Assembly: GCA_030424715.1 (NCBI GenBank)
Contig: JAUHWH010000001.1
Coordinates: 248,001 to 312,000, forward strand
DNA: 64,000 nt
Reading direction: 5' to 3'
DNA from: Bdellovibrionia bacterium
GTDB lineage: Bacteria > Bdellovibrionota > Bdellovibrionia > Bdellovibrionales > JAGQZY01
How positions within the stretch are numbered: the stretch's first letter is position 1; the number at the start of each line of letters is the position of its first letter. The notes under the pieces were generated by a model that was not told where the DNA came from, ran no database searches, and worked only from the letters and a program-made list of their open reading frames with translations. Shown here one piece after another: positions 9,030-17,767 of this stretch. The position numbers were made by a program, and so were the translations under genes.

Positions 9030-9620
9030 TTACGGGATTATATTCTCAATTGTACAATAGTCTTCAAAATGAGTAACGATTTCATCGTATCTCATCTGAA
9101 AATCTAGGTCTTTTTTATTACTAGGAACAAAATGTAAGAATCCATCTTCAAAATGCGTCAAGCCTTCGACGTTCTCAAACTCTAAGTCCTCAACATCTGT
9201 GCTGTAACCTGTTGCAAAGGCTTTTCCATTTGTGTCGATGTTAATAGTGACATTGAAGGCATCTCTACATACGTATTTATACAGATACTCGCTATCCGTA
9301 GACACGGACAAGTCAGTGCCTGGTTCTTTTGGGTTGCAGAAATATTCACTTACAAAGTAATCATACTCATCATAAGGCTCGACTGGGAATTCTTTTCGGC
9401 TTGTCGTCACATGGGCCCAACCATTGGTAAAGTCTAGTCTATAGGTGGCAGAGTCATAATCACTGTCTAACTCTTCCTCAGATACAAATTTACCGGCATT
9501 ACCGCATTGTTTACTAATTACGAACTCAGCAGCCTCTTTGGACGAAGTCACATCATCAACGTATTCAGCCCAGCTAAAGTTTGAAATCCCTAAAACTAAT
9601 AAAACGATTATAGTTTTCAT
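9030..9620 (-). CDS. Secreted protein of unknown function
   Basis: A 196-residue acidic protein with a clear signal peptide (about 1-18, SWA-E). It has five cysteines and many Asp, Glu and Tyr residues, consistent with an exported beta-rich protein. No family was recognised. The ATG at 9620 has a purine-rich GGAGGAATTG upstream. It lies in the same AT-rich stretch and orientation as the astacin-like gene but is separated from it by about 150 bases, so co-transcription is uncertain. Confidence 0.6.
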   Translation of the reverse strand: MKTIIVLLVLGISNFSWAEYVDDVTSSKEAAEFVISKQCGNAGKFVSEEELDSDYDSATYRLDFTNGWAHVTTSRKEFPVEPYDEYDYFVSEYFCNPKEPGTDLSVSTDSEYLYKYVCRDAFNVTINIDTNGKAFATGYSTDVEDLEFENVEGLTHFEDGFLHFVPSNKKDLDFQMRYDEIVTHFEDYCTIENIIP

Positions 9621-9928
9621 AAATCAATTCCTCCCGTGTGTCTCTAGTAGCCGCTCTTTCTCGCTTGAGATTCATCACCTGACAGACCTTATAGATAAAA
9701 AAAAATATGTAGTAAACCCTCAAAAGCAGCCCTAACAGATATTAAACAATTGGCGAGAACAACGCCGCCACACGAGAGATAGCCGCTACCTGCCCCTTGC
9801 CAGCCGCTTCAGACTCACCCCGTCATCTCACCGTCGTCCAGAATCGAGTGAAATTTCAATCTGATTCAAAAGCCATTTCTAAATAAAAATATGAATTGTA
9901 GAAACAAGTCACCTCCATAGAGTAGCGC
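9621..9928 (-). other. Intergenic stretch without a supported gene
   Basis: About 300 AT-rich bases between the unknown secreted protein and the HNH endonuclease. The part nearest 9640 should hold the promoter of the secreted-protein gene. The segment 9755-9860 is richer in C and has no open frame worth calling. No tRNA, repeat or terminator was seen. Confidence 0.5.
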
Positions 9929-10858
9929 CTAGTAAAAGCTTTGTCGGGTGAACAGTTTATGATGCTCCCGACAAAGCAGCCGTAAATTTTCGATACGGTT
10001 GTCTCCCCCAAGTGACAGTGGTTGAATGTGATCAATCTCGAGCCCGCCTTTGCTTTGACAAGCCCTACCCGTGGAGTGATCTTTAAACTGGCAGCAGGCC
10101 AAGTCCCGCTGCCAAACTTGCCGCTTTAAACTTTTACTGAGTGTGCGACGAAGTGGAGAGGTGCGCGTTCGTAGCGGCAGTGATTTTAAAGGGGAAGTCT
10201 GTATTTTTTTGGATTTTTGTGTCGAGACTTTATTTTTTGCCGCTTGCTCTAAGGGATCGATTTGCTTCAAGCAACGAGACAGCATCCATTCTATGAGCTC
10301 TTGAGTGCTTAAATTGGGCTTAAGCTCTTTTAGACGATTTAATTTTTTCATTGTTTCTTGATCTAAAGTCACACGGAGCTCTGTGATCTCTGGGGTGATC
10401 ACTCGTTCTCTGTCTATTTTTTCGAAAGGCTTAGGGCTGATTTGAATCAACTGCACCTCTGCCTGCTTTTGAGTTTTGCCGCTGAGGCTCTCAAGAATTT
10501 TAATCTTTTCTGCAGGATTATAGTTCTTCTGATTGATTTTCTTCTCTTGCCTAAAAAAGCTCGCCGCTTTTGACATATTAGATAAACTCAGCTCTCCAGA
10601 AGTGATTTTACTTTTGATTTCAGGCACTTCTTTAAGAAGGCGCATGGAGCTGATTCTTCTTTGCGCAGCACTTTCACTATACCCAAGGAATTCGGTGCAA
10701 TAGGAGAAGAGGGAGTCATGGCCTCTTTGAGCAAAGAGTTTTCGACCTTCAACTTCTTTTAAAGAGTCTAAGATTTCGCTGGTTATTCTTCTTTCTTGCC
10801 TGACCAGGCGAAGTAAGTTTTGATTAAGCTCTTCATTGTTCATATGTTCTAAATCCAT
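9929..10858 (-). CDS. HNH endonuclease
   Basis: A 309-residue protein. The C-terminal 40 residues contain an HNH nuclease core, with LEIDHIQPLSLGGDNRIENLRLLC followed by REHH and a preceding Cys pair. The N-terminal 150 residues are helical and basic, including AQRRISSMRLLKEVPEI, and probably bind DNA. A Lys/Thr-rich linker (about 210-245) joins the halves. Proteins of this layout are typical of Bdellovibrio-like genomes, where they occur as scattered copies; whether they are mobile, defensive or involved in recombination is not known. GGGAGGGG sits upstream of the ATG. It has no partner methylase nearby. Confidence 0.8.
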   Translation of the reverse strand: MDLEHMNNEELNQNLLRLVRQERRITSEILDSLKEVEGRKLFAQRGHDSLFSYCTEFLGYSESAAQRRISSMRLLKEVPEIKSKITSGELSLSNMSKAASFFRQEKKINQKNYNPAEKIKILESLSGKTQKQAEVQLIQISPKPFEKIDRERVITPEITELRVTLDQETMKKLNRLKELKPNLSTQELIEWMLSRCLKQIDPLEQAAKNKVSTQKSKKIQTSPLKSLPLRTRTSPLRRTLSKSLKRQVWQRDLACCQFKDHSTGRACQSKGGLEIDHIQPLSLGGDNRIENLRLLCREHHKLFTRQSFY

Positions 10859-10889
10859 GACCCCTCCCTATGAGTACAAGGAGTTTATC

Positions 10890-10979
10890 ATGGCTTTTAA
10901 AAAACAATTTTTCGAACGAGAACGGTTTGTGAGAGGACTATGTTTTGTGGCCGAGGTGGCGCTTGTGTGGTCTTGCTAA
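10890..10979 (+). CDS. Possible 29-residue small ORF beside the HNH gene
   Basis: An ATG at 10890 is preceded by AAGGAG with a 6-base spacer, a better ribosome site than many genes here have. The frame encodes 29 residues starting MAFKKQFFERERF and ending in a hydrophobic tail before TAA. No homology is recognised. It diverges from the HNH gene and is followed by a GC-rich hairpin (10989-11028). It could be a short expressed peptide or a truncated gene start. Confidence 0.25.
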   Translation: MAFKKQFFERERFVRGLCFVAEVALVWSC

Positions 10980-11572
10980 AGCCAAACAGGGGGGCTTGTA
11001 GCGCCTGATACTTCAAACTAAAGCCCCCTATTAAGTGGTCGATCGGCTTTTCAGATTTTTGAAAAATAAACAGTCAAACAAAAATTAAATCATTAAGAAT
11101 TCGGAATCCGAACTCTGACTGCCGCTACGGCAATGCCATTCGGTTAAGGAGATAAAAAGATGGCTAGCAACCCAAAATAATGAATTGAATACTGCCGCAT
11201 CATGGAAGTAAATCAGGTTCTTCAACAGAGCTAAAGTACCATTCTAATCTGACAAAATGAGCCAGCTTTACAGGACCAAACCGACTACATTTTTTAGCAC
11301 GTGTATTCGCATTAAATTTTAGAACATCAAACTCAACCAATATTTTCGTTGGCAATTCTCAACACCAGATGGTGGTCTTGGGCGGATTGACTTATTTGCA
11401 AGAAATTTAGAATGGATGTTTGAAGCGGATCGATCTTGACCCCTTAGTTCAGCCCTGGAAATAAATTTTGACCTTATACTTTTTAGCACTTTATTCCACT
11501 TGAAAATGTCCAAGTGGTCTAGAACTTATTAACATCGTATCAACTTGTCGTGCTTTATATTAAAATCTCAAC
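10980..11572. other. 590-base gap with gene-remnant-like stretches
   Basis: No intact gene is seen here. Two short plus-strand frames look like protein C-termini without starts. One ends at the TAA at 11209-11211 (reads KEIKRWLATQNNELNTAASWK). The other covers 11323-11436 (includes WQFSTPDGGLGRIDLFARN) after an in-frame TAG. A loose hairpin at 10989-11028 (GGGGGGCTT with AAGCCCCC, 23-base loop) could terminate transcription. The composition is AT-rich. I read it as degraded DNA between two accessory genes. The final 100 bases should carry the promoter of the gene at 11573. Confidence 0.35.
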
Positions 11573-13078
11573 ATGCGCACAGCAATCATATTATTACTAG
11601 CTACTCAGCTTCTTCATGCGAGCGATGTGCTAGACTCATTGCCAGGGCCGGTAAAAATTATGTTGAATAGGGCTCCAGAAAACAATCGACAGGGAGTTAG
11701 AGAGTATTTGACTGCAGCTGGAGTATTTAATCCTGATTCAAATAGAGGGCTTGCAGTTCACCTCCATGGACAACTTGAGAAAAATACTTGTTTCAATGAG
11801 CTAGCAGGCATGTTCTATGCTGATATAAATATTCTTGATGTTTTGACTCAGGGGAATGGGTTTAGTTTCGACAATGCCCTTGAGGATGAACCGCACATTT
11901 CTTATAACTTAGACAAAGTAAAACTTCCTGTGAAAAAGGGGTGGCTGTGGAAGTTGGCGATGAAATATTCCCGTGGCGATCCAAATATTGCGATGGAACT
12001 TATTGGGACCTGTGGACATGACGATACTCGGCAGCTTCACACGGGTTTTTTGCAGTTTAAAGGGGTCAAGGCCACCAGTTTGTCATTTCAAGAACAAGTA
12101 GTCAGAAAGTATCGCCCCTCATTCCCTAATTCCGCCGTTACATTGAGGAGTGGATCTGCTACCCTTGGGACTGAATCTAAAATACTCACCCAGTGTCCCG
12201 GACGTGATTCTCTTATATTTACTCCAGGCAGTCTCGGGGCTGGTGTGGACATTGATGAGCAAACAAAAAATCAAGTAGCAAGTATTCAGTCGCCAGACCT
12301 AGGAGCCGTGGCACAACCTGCAAAATATTACCATACCATTGCTTCTGCGTACATGAGTTGTCTTCTCGCCCGAAGAGGAGTTCCGAATTTTGTAACCCGC
12401 TTGATTCAACGCAAAGTTATTTTGAATTACCGAAGCTCAAAGCTGTGCCAGAATATCGGGCGAATTCTTAAGCATCATGAAGGAGCTCTAAAGCAATTCG
12501 GGGAGCAAAAAAAATATAAATCCTTTGAATCATATTTGAGCGATCAGGCAAAAAAAATCGCGAAATTCAATCATCAAGAGCGCTCTAGTTTTTGTAAGCT
12601 CGGTAATGGTGCTCAGAAACCCATTTGTTCGTTCTTATGGCGATTCACTTGGCCTGGTGTGCAAAAAAGATTAAAAGGTTCATCTCTAACTATTAATGAC
12701 CTAATAACTAGAATATTAGGAGAAGCTGATGCAGCAGTGCTCTTTTCTAAATCAGGTGATTACAATCCTAATAAATGTACTAGCACGAAGTTCTTACCTA
12801 CTATTGGGGATTGGATGAGGCTCTATGGTAATCCGAATCGGCGACCTTGTCCCGACCTCTCTCGAAGAAGGTGTTTAGCTGCAAAACAAGTTATGAGGAC
12901 ATGGCATGCTGACTTTACATTATCTAAAGCGCAACATGGCGTAGGCTCACAATTTGCTAATAGAGTTTGTGAAGAGGTCCCTTACAAGAAAGATCCACTC
13001 GAGAAGTCATGTGAAATATTGAGTAGTATTAAAAGTGACACTTCAGTTCAAACGAATAGAAGTGAAGCAAAACGGTGA
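11573..13078 (+). CDS. Large secreted protein of unknown function, probably frameshifted near the end
   Basis: A 501-residue protein with a short signal peptide (about 1-16, LLHA-S) and more than ten cysteines, so likely exported and disulfide-bonded. No domain was recognised. A 'conserved-looking' lysozyme-like WTWP-type motif is absent, although FLWRFTWPGVQ and IGDWMRLYGNPNRR are notable. Near the 3' end, skipping one base in the AAAA run at 13031-13034 moves translation into a frame that stays open to a TGA at 13185-13187. This adds about 50 residues that read as protein, with Cys and alternating strands. The annotated C-terminus (after residue 487) is therefore probably an artefact of an indel. 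Confidence 0.6.
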   Translation: MRTAIILLLATQLLHASDVLDSLPGPVKIMLNRAPENNRQGVREYLTAAGVFNPDSNRGLAVHLHGQLEKNTCFNELAGMFYADINILDVLTQGNGFSFDNALEDEPHISYNLDKVKLPVKKGWLWKLAMKYSRGDPNIAMELIGTCGHDDTRQLHTGFLQFKGVKATSLSFQEQVVRKYRPSFPNSAVTLRSGSATLGTESKILTQCPGRDSLIFTPGSLGAGVDIDEQTKNQVASIQSPDLGAVAQPAKYYHTIASAYMSCLLARRGVPNFVTRLIQRKVILNYRSSKLCQNIGRILKHHEGALKQFGEQKKYKSFESYLSDQAKKIAKFNHQERSSFCKLGNGAQKPICSFLWRFTWPGVQKRLKGSSLTINDLITRILGEADAAVLFSKSGDYNPNKCTSTKFLPTIGDWMRLYGNPNRRPCPDLSRRRCLAAKQVMRTWHADFTLSKAQHGVGSQFANRVCEEVPYKKDPLEKSCEILSSIKSDTSVQTNRSEAKR

Positions 13079-13187
13079 TTGTACTACATATTTAAAATGT
13101 AAGAGTCGCGATCCATCTGACACTTTTCAGTGCGGGAGAGTGAAGCAACCAGTGATTCTAAAAAATAATTTGTCAGTTTCATTTTGA
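13035..13187 (+). other. Out-of-frame C-terminal continuation of the 11573 gene
   Basis: The frame starting at 13035 translates as a protein-like segment containing KRIEVKQNGDCTTYLKCKSR and later FQCGRVKQPVILKNN, ending at TGA 13185-13187. It joins the upstream gene if one A of the AAAA run (13031-13034) is removed. It has no start codon with a ribosome site of its own, so it is better read as the lost C-terminus of the upstream gene than as a separate gene. Confidence 0.5.
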
Positions 13188-13549
13188 TTTTTTTTGATTG
13201 TAATCATTTTGAGACCTGGGCCTTTGCTCAAACAACACTCTTTATCTATCGGGAAATCTCTTTTCGTTGTGCCCCAATCCTTAACCGACCGAACATCGAA
13301 AAAGACTAAAGCAATCTACAAAAACATCCTTAGACCAAGACCCAAAAATCGAACTGGGAGTCGTAGCTAATTTCACAGATTTTTGAAGTGACGGCCTTCT
13401 ATGGAATAAGAGCATCAAATTGAGCCTGTTTTGCCGAATGGAAGTTTCAATATCTTGTCGAAGAGGTTGCGAAAGGGGTTCAGTATGTTTTAGGCCGAGC
13501 GGGCTGAGCCTACTAGGCCAAACCCGCTTCGAACAAAATAGAATCAATA
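13188..13549. other. Intergenic stretch without a supported gene
   Basis: About 360 bases between the frameshifted secreted protein and the minus-strand gene ending at 13550. One plus-strand frame at about 13283-13383 reads like a protein tail (KTSLDQDPKIELGVVANFTDF) but has no start. The antisense frame through 13281-13547 has a biased, low-quality composition. An AT-rich run sits at 13185-13202. The content may be remnant DNA. Confidence 0.35.
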
Positions 13550-14008
13550 TTAATTGGAACCTTGATTGATATGGTGAATCGGTTCAAATGCACAGCTGGC
13601 TTTTTTAAAAGAGTTGGTAATTCCGTTAGCATCGATAGTCATACTAACAGGGGCGTTGCCAGCAGACTCTACTGACACTTGCCAGACCACATCTCCTTCA
13701 AGATTAAGGCTGAAACCTTCTTCAACTCCATGCTGATAAGAGAAAAATCGAGCGGGGATCTCTAACTGCTCAATAATGGGTGGCGTTTGCTTAGGAATAT
13801 CGGCCCAGTGTTCTTTACGAATTTTCACATAACCGGCACCAGAACCATAGCAAGCAACCAGGTTCTCTTGGGCTCCATCCAAGCAAGCTGTCAGTTCAAC
13901 GATGTCACCACGAAAAGTTTCTCCAACACAAGTCAGCTGCATATTGTCGGAAGAAGCCGACGCGAAAGCAGGGACCAAAAGGGTTAGTAACAAAAAAGAT
14001 TTGAGCAT
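13550..14008 (-). CDS. Small secreted protein of unknown function
   Basis: The ATG at 14008 is chosen because GGAGG lies 4 bases upstream and the protein then begins directly with a signal peptide (MLKSFLLLTLLVPAFASA). A longer frame to 14089 would bury it. The mature part has about 134 residues and four or more cysteines (LTCVGE, LTACLDG, VACYGSG, ASCAFEP), suggesting two disulfides in a small beta protein. No family was recognised. It lies downstream of the M13 peptidase gene but beyond that gene's terminator. Confidence 0.65.
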   Translation of the reverse strand: MLKSFLLLTLLVPAFASASSDNMQLTCVGETFRGDIVELTACLDGAQENLVACYGSGAGYVKIRKEHWADIPKQTPPIIEQLEIPARFFSYQHGVEEGFSLNLEGDVVWQVSVESAGNAPVSMTIDANGITNSFKKASCAFEPIHHINQGSN

Positions 14009-14106
14009 AAAGCCTCCATAAAAATGATTGGCCCGAAAGGTACCAAAACCGAGGTCAATTGATAGTGGTATTGCATTTTTTATAGGCAAAACGAGTCTTT
14101 AAGGCA

Positions 14107-14136
14107 TAAAAAAAGCCCAATCCTGGGATTGGGCTT
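14107..14136 (-). terminator. Intrinsic terminator of the M13 peptidase gene
   Basis: An 11-base perfect stem, AAGCCCAATCC at 14113-14123 with GGATTGGGCTT at 14126-14136. On the minus strand it is followed by a run of T (the A run at 14107-14114). It sits about 30 bases past the stop of the peptidase gene. Confidence 0.9.
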
Positions 14137-14168
14137 CATGAACTTTGGGAATCACGACTCTAGCAGCG

Positions 14169-16157
14169 TTACCAGATGGTGACGCGCTCGGATTCTGGTA
14201 AGAACAGTTTGTCGCCGGCTTTGCAGTTGTAGACTTTGTGAAAGTCTGGCTGATGCTTCATTTGTTCGTTCACCCGGGCCCATACCAAGGCATGGGGATC
14301 TGTCTTTAGACGCATTTCGATTTGCTTAGGTCGCATAACACCACACCAAGCTCTTGCGTATTGAAGAAAAAAGTTTTTGGTGGCGCGTTCACGAGCCACG
14401 GGGTCAACCGGCATCACCTTTTTCGCGGCACTCAAAGCAAAGGTGACTCCGACCAGGTCACCAATGTTCTCACCGAGGGTGAGTTTACCGTTGTGACCAG
14501 CGCCCTCGAACTGAGCGATCAACTTTTCGCCACGCTCTTTGAACTTTTTCACATCTTTCGAGGTCATCCACTGACGAACCTTACCCTTTTCATCATACTT
14601 AGAGCCTTGGTCATCAACACCGTGGCCAAGTTCGTGCCCAACCACAGCGCCAACAGCGCCGAGGTTGACCCAGTCTGGCAGATTAGGATCGTAAAAAGGG
14701 TACTGCAAGATACCCGCTGGCATCACGAACTTGTTACTGGTTGGCGAATAGTAGGCGTTCACTGTTAAGGGGCCCATATACCAAATGGATTTATCGACAG
14801 GTTTACCCAAGCGCTCAAACTCACGCTCAGAAAGATTTTTTGCCAACAACTCTTGGTTGTGAATGTATTGGTTGGGTTTGTAATCCGCCACTGGATTGAA
14901 GTCCCATTCTTTTTCCGTTTTAGGCTTTACCACCTGAAACGTGGCTTTTTTGATTTTCTTAATGGCGTTGGCTTTCGACGTTTTTGACAGCCACTTGTTA
15001 CGCACAAGGCCCTCGATGATAGAATTGCGGACTTGTTCCAAGAGACCCACAAACTTCTTTTCTGGAAAGTTCGGGAAAAACTGACCAAACAGCTCGTGAT
15101 CGATCTCTTTTGTGAAATGGCTCATCACATCTTCGGTGCAACGCTCATCAAGTGACGAGCGCTTCGGTGGGCCACCTAAATATTTGTTGCGAAAAGCAAA
15201 GCTACGCTTGAAATAATCTGGGTAGCCCTGGTCCAAATACCCCTCCACACTCTGAAAGAGGTAAGCACTCTTCAGTTGATCTAAAGAGTACTTCGCAATC
15301 GCCTTGTCTAAAAATTGAAAGACATTGTCCATGGGGTTGCGAATTTTCGTTTTCTTGGGGACTTTCGCCAAAATCTTTTTCAGACGTAGGTTTTTATATT
15401 TTAACAATTGCGATTTTTTGGAATAGGCCCGCTTCGACCATAAAGGGCGACGCTCGGCTGGTGAAGGATAGGTGTTGATGTATTCTTTTTCAAATTCAGC
15501 AACCCACTGCGCTCGCTTGGCGGGGTTATCCAATCCAGCCAACGTGAAGAAGTCGGTGGCGATAGCCTCAAACTCTTTCATCAGATCTTTGTTGTCATAG
15601 TAACTCTTTTCAGGGAGAGACGTTAAGCGCGCTGGCAGCATGATAAAGTCGTAGATATCACTGTTGTCGAGATTGGCAATATTTCCGTAACTGACATGGG
15701 AGTCTTGCCCCTTTAGTGACTGCTCAACAAGATAGTCAACAAAGTCCGCTTTGGTCTTGAGGTTTTGCACTTCGGCGACGGTGGCCTTCAGCACAGCCTT
15801 TTCTTCAGCAGCGCGAGCACTCTCATCCATGCAGGAGGAGTAGTAGTCATTCAGTTGCTGACTTTTTTCGTTGAAACTCTTCTGTGAATTTAAAGTTTTT
15901 AAATAGTCTTTTTTAGCCGTTAATACTCTTTCGTAGGAGTCGTTGAAAGAAAATATATGGCGACTGCGATCTTCGCGCAGCTGAAACTTCTCGAGAGCAG
16001 GGCCACAGGCATGCTTAAAGAAGTCATTACAGGCATTGACTTGGGGATCGACAGGGAACGCTCGACGGTCTGGAATTTCACTGGTTTTCTTATTCGTGGT
16101 GCACGAGAACAGCATCACGCTTGTTAAAGCAAGCAATGCTAGAATCAATCGCTTCAT
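14169..16157 (-). CDS. M13 family zinc endopeptidase lipoprotein (neprilysin/PepO-like)
   Basis: A 662-residue enzyme with a lipoprotein signal ending LFSC (Cys19), so probably membrane-anchored in the periplasm or on the surface. The N-terminal domain has the family's DFFKHACG segment near 45. The catalytic part contains NAYYSPTSNKFVMPAGIL (467-484), the zinc site HELGH (508-512), and GENIGD (562-567) with the third ligand Glu563. M13 enzymes cut peptides of limited size. Length matches the family (about 670). A single-gene transcript ends at the terminator just downstream. Confidence 0.93.
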   Translation of the reverse strand: MKRLILALLALTSVMLFSCTTNKKTSEIPDRRAFPVDPQVNACNDFFKHACGPALEKFQLREDRSRHIFSFNDSYERVLTAKKDYLKTLNSQKSFNEKSQQLNDYYSSCMDESARAAEEKAVLKATVAEVQNLKTKADFVDYLVEQSLKGQDSHVSYGNIANLDNSDIYDFIMLPARLTSLPEKSYYDNKDLMKEFEAIATDFFTLAGLDNPAKRAQWVAEFEKEYINTYPSPAERRPLWSKRAYSKKSQLLKYKNLRLKKILAKVPKKTKIRNPMDNVFQFLDKAIAKYSLDQLKSAYLFQSVEGYLDQGYPDYFKRSFAFRNKYLGGPPKRSSLDERCTEDVMSHFTKEIDHELFGQFFPNFPEKKFVGLLEQVRNSIIEGLVRNKWLSKTSKANAIKKIKKATFQVVKPKTEKEWDFNPVADYKPNQYIHNQELLAKNLSEREFERLGKPVDKSIWYMGPLTVNAYYSPTSNKFVMPAGILQYPFYDPNLPDWVNLGAVGAVVGHELGHGVDDQGSKYDEKGKVRQWMTSKDVKKFKERGEKLIAQFEGAGHNGKLTLGENIGDLVGVTFALSAAKKVMPVDPVARERATKNFFLQYARAWCGVMRPKQIEMRLKTDPHALVWARVNEQMKHQPDFHKVYNCKAGDKLFLPESERVTIW

Positions 16158-16277
16158 GGGACCTCCTTAAGGGAACAAGCCCTAAAAAATAGAATTGATC
16201 ACCAAAGATGACAAGCGAAAAGACACAATGAAGAGGGTCATTTTTCATGGCACAGCAACGATGACAGATAATGATAC

Positions 16278-17060
16278 CTAGTTTTGAACGTAGACTTGGT
16301 TAATTCTGTCGCGCGCCGCCTCGGCCAAGGCACCGTGGCTCTCAAAGTCTTTGGGGTCGATTAAATCGAGGTAGTGAACATCGACCACAAGCTCTTTCAT
16401 CGCCATCAGTTGTAAGAAATGGGGCGCAAATGTCATATCGTCGTACCAACAAATCTGATCGCAATTCTCCTTCGAAAAGGGCTCGCCATTGATACTGCGA
16501 TATTTCAAGCAGATGGGCAAAATGGGAAACTTGGTCTGAAAGGGCACCCGAAACAATGACTTTTTGAAGGGTAAGATTTGACTACCATCCGTGCTCGTAC
16601 CCTCCGGAAAAATAAACACATTAAAATTTTTGTCGAAAAGCTCAACGAGGGCTTGGACTTCTTGCTTCATTTTTCGACGATTGATTCTATCAATGAAAAA
16701 CGACCCGCCGAGCTTTGCCATATCACCGAGAAAAAAAGTCTTCTCCATCTCCACAGAGGTCACAAAAACTGCTGGTTCTACCGAACTCAAAACAAGAATG
16801 TCAAAGTACGACATATGATTACAAACCATAAAATAGTTTTGCGAAAATAGATCGTCACGGGTTTTATGAACATTTACGGTCACATTAAGTTTCTTCAATA
16901 AGCGCCGAGAGGCATCCGCAGTGATTTCTAAGGCCCTTTGGCGCCGCAACACCTCGTCGTTACGATTGACGATCTGGTTTTTCACTGCCTGGGATACATA
17001 GCGTGACACCAGCCAATTGGCATTCATAATGTTTTTACTGGCATTCCAACCAAACTTCAT
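16278..17060 (-). CDS. 1-acyl-sn-glycerol-3-phosphate acyltransferase (PlsC-like)
   Basis: A 260-residue membrane-associated acyltransferase, probably making phosphatidic acid from lysophosphatidic acid. NHMSYFD contains the catalytic His82 and Asp87 (HxxxxD). FPEGTSTDG at about 151 is the glycerophosphate-binding block, and PILPICLKY is the later motif. Its ATG overlaps the stop of the upstream lipoprotein gene (17057-17060). PlsC-fold proteins can also act on other lipids, so the exact substrate is inferred. Confidence 0.85.
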   Translation of the reverse strand: MKFGWNASKNIMNANWLVSRYVSQAVKNQIVNRNDEVLRRQRALEITADASRRLLKKLNVTVNVHKTRDDLFSQNYFMVCNHMSYFDILVLSSVEPAVFVTSVEMEKTFFLGDMAKLGGSFFIDRINRRKMKQEVQALVELFDKNFNVFIFPEGTSTDGSQILPFKKSLFRVPFQTKFPILPICLKYRSINGEPFSKENCDQICWYDDMTFAPHFLQLMAMKELVVDVHYLDLIDPKDFESHGALAEAARDRINQVYVQN

Positions 17061-17527
17061 AACTTCGTAGACCAGGTGTCGATGGTAAGTAATTCTGAAC
17101 CAGTGATCCTGCGCAACTCTTCGTTGATAAGATCTCCCGAATTGGGCAGGCCCGAAGAGTTATCAAGATCCATCTGAGCACATATATAAATAGACCCTGT
17201 TATAATCTCTGTCACCGGCTCTGACGTGCTGGGGTTGATCCAGGTGCTTACCGTACCGTCACAACCAAGGACATCGCAACTGAGAACAACAGAGCCCGTA
17301 GCCACTGGGTCAAACTGCAAGCTCGAACCACAACCGGAGCGCGACAGTCTCACAAAGCCCGTGAGTGAGGGCTGAGGATTGGCATTACTACAGTTTGTTG
17401 AGTTGCCCGTAGAGCAACCCACTCGAATATTGGGCATGCTCACCACGGTATTACTGGATTTTTCACAGGCCGTGACCACTAGGGTCAACAGAGCCAATAC
17501 AATAGGAACTCTCTTACAAAATTTCAT
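17057..17527 (-). CDS. Putative lipoprotein of unknown function
   Basis: A 156-residue protein with a signal peptide ending VVTAC (Cys21), a lipobox. The mature part is rich in Ser, Thr, Asn and Gly and has several cysteines (GCSTGNSTNC, SGCGSS, SCDVLGC), suggesting a disulfide-bonded surface domain. No family was recognised. It overlaps the acyltransferase gene by 4 bases, so the two are co-transcribed, but nothing in the sequence explains a functional link. Confidence 0.65.
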   Translation of the reverse strand: MKFCKRVPIVLALLTLVVTACEKSSNTVVSMPNIRVGCSTGNSTNCSNANPQPSLTGFVRLSRSGCGSSLQFDPVATGSVVLSCDVLGCDGTVSTWINPSTSEPVTEIITGSIYICAQMDLDNSSGLPNSGDLINEELRRITGSELLTIDTWSTKL

Positions 17528-17667
17528 AACTCATCTCGATTTTTTGGCAATATAGCAGGTCCGCGTGGCCCACACAATCTCAGAAAAGCGCCCGAACAGC
17601 CACCATGTAGCCGCTCACCACTTTTTAAGAGGACCACCGCTCCGCACAGCCCGACAAGGCCACCCCG

Positions 17668-17711
17668 TGCCGACTTAGCAGTAACTTAGCGGTGACTTGG
17701 TAATGACTTGC
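17668..17711. repeat. Four imperfect 11-base tandem repeats
   Basis: Four consecutive 11-base units sharing the core ACTT: TGCCGACTTAG, CAGTAACTTAG, CGGTGACTTGG and TAATGACTTGC. They lie in the non-coding gap between the end of the FHA protease gene (17768) and the start of the lipoprotein gene (17527). The period equals about one turn of DNA, so the units would face the same side of the helix. No function is known. Confidence 0.6.
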
Positions 17712-17767
17712 AGAGCCCTCACTCAAGGATCTTGAATCGACGGCGGCCCTGCGGGAGCCACATATCC

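Noticed and set aside
13281-13547. 88-residue minus-strand frame
   Set aside because: Biased composition, no start signal, and not convincingly protein-like.
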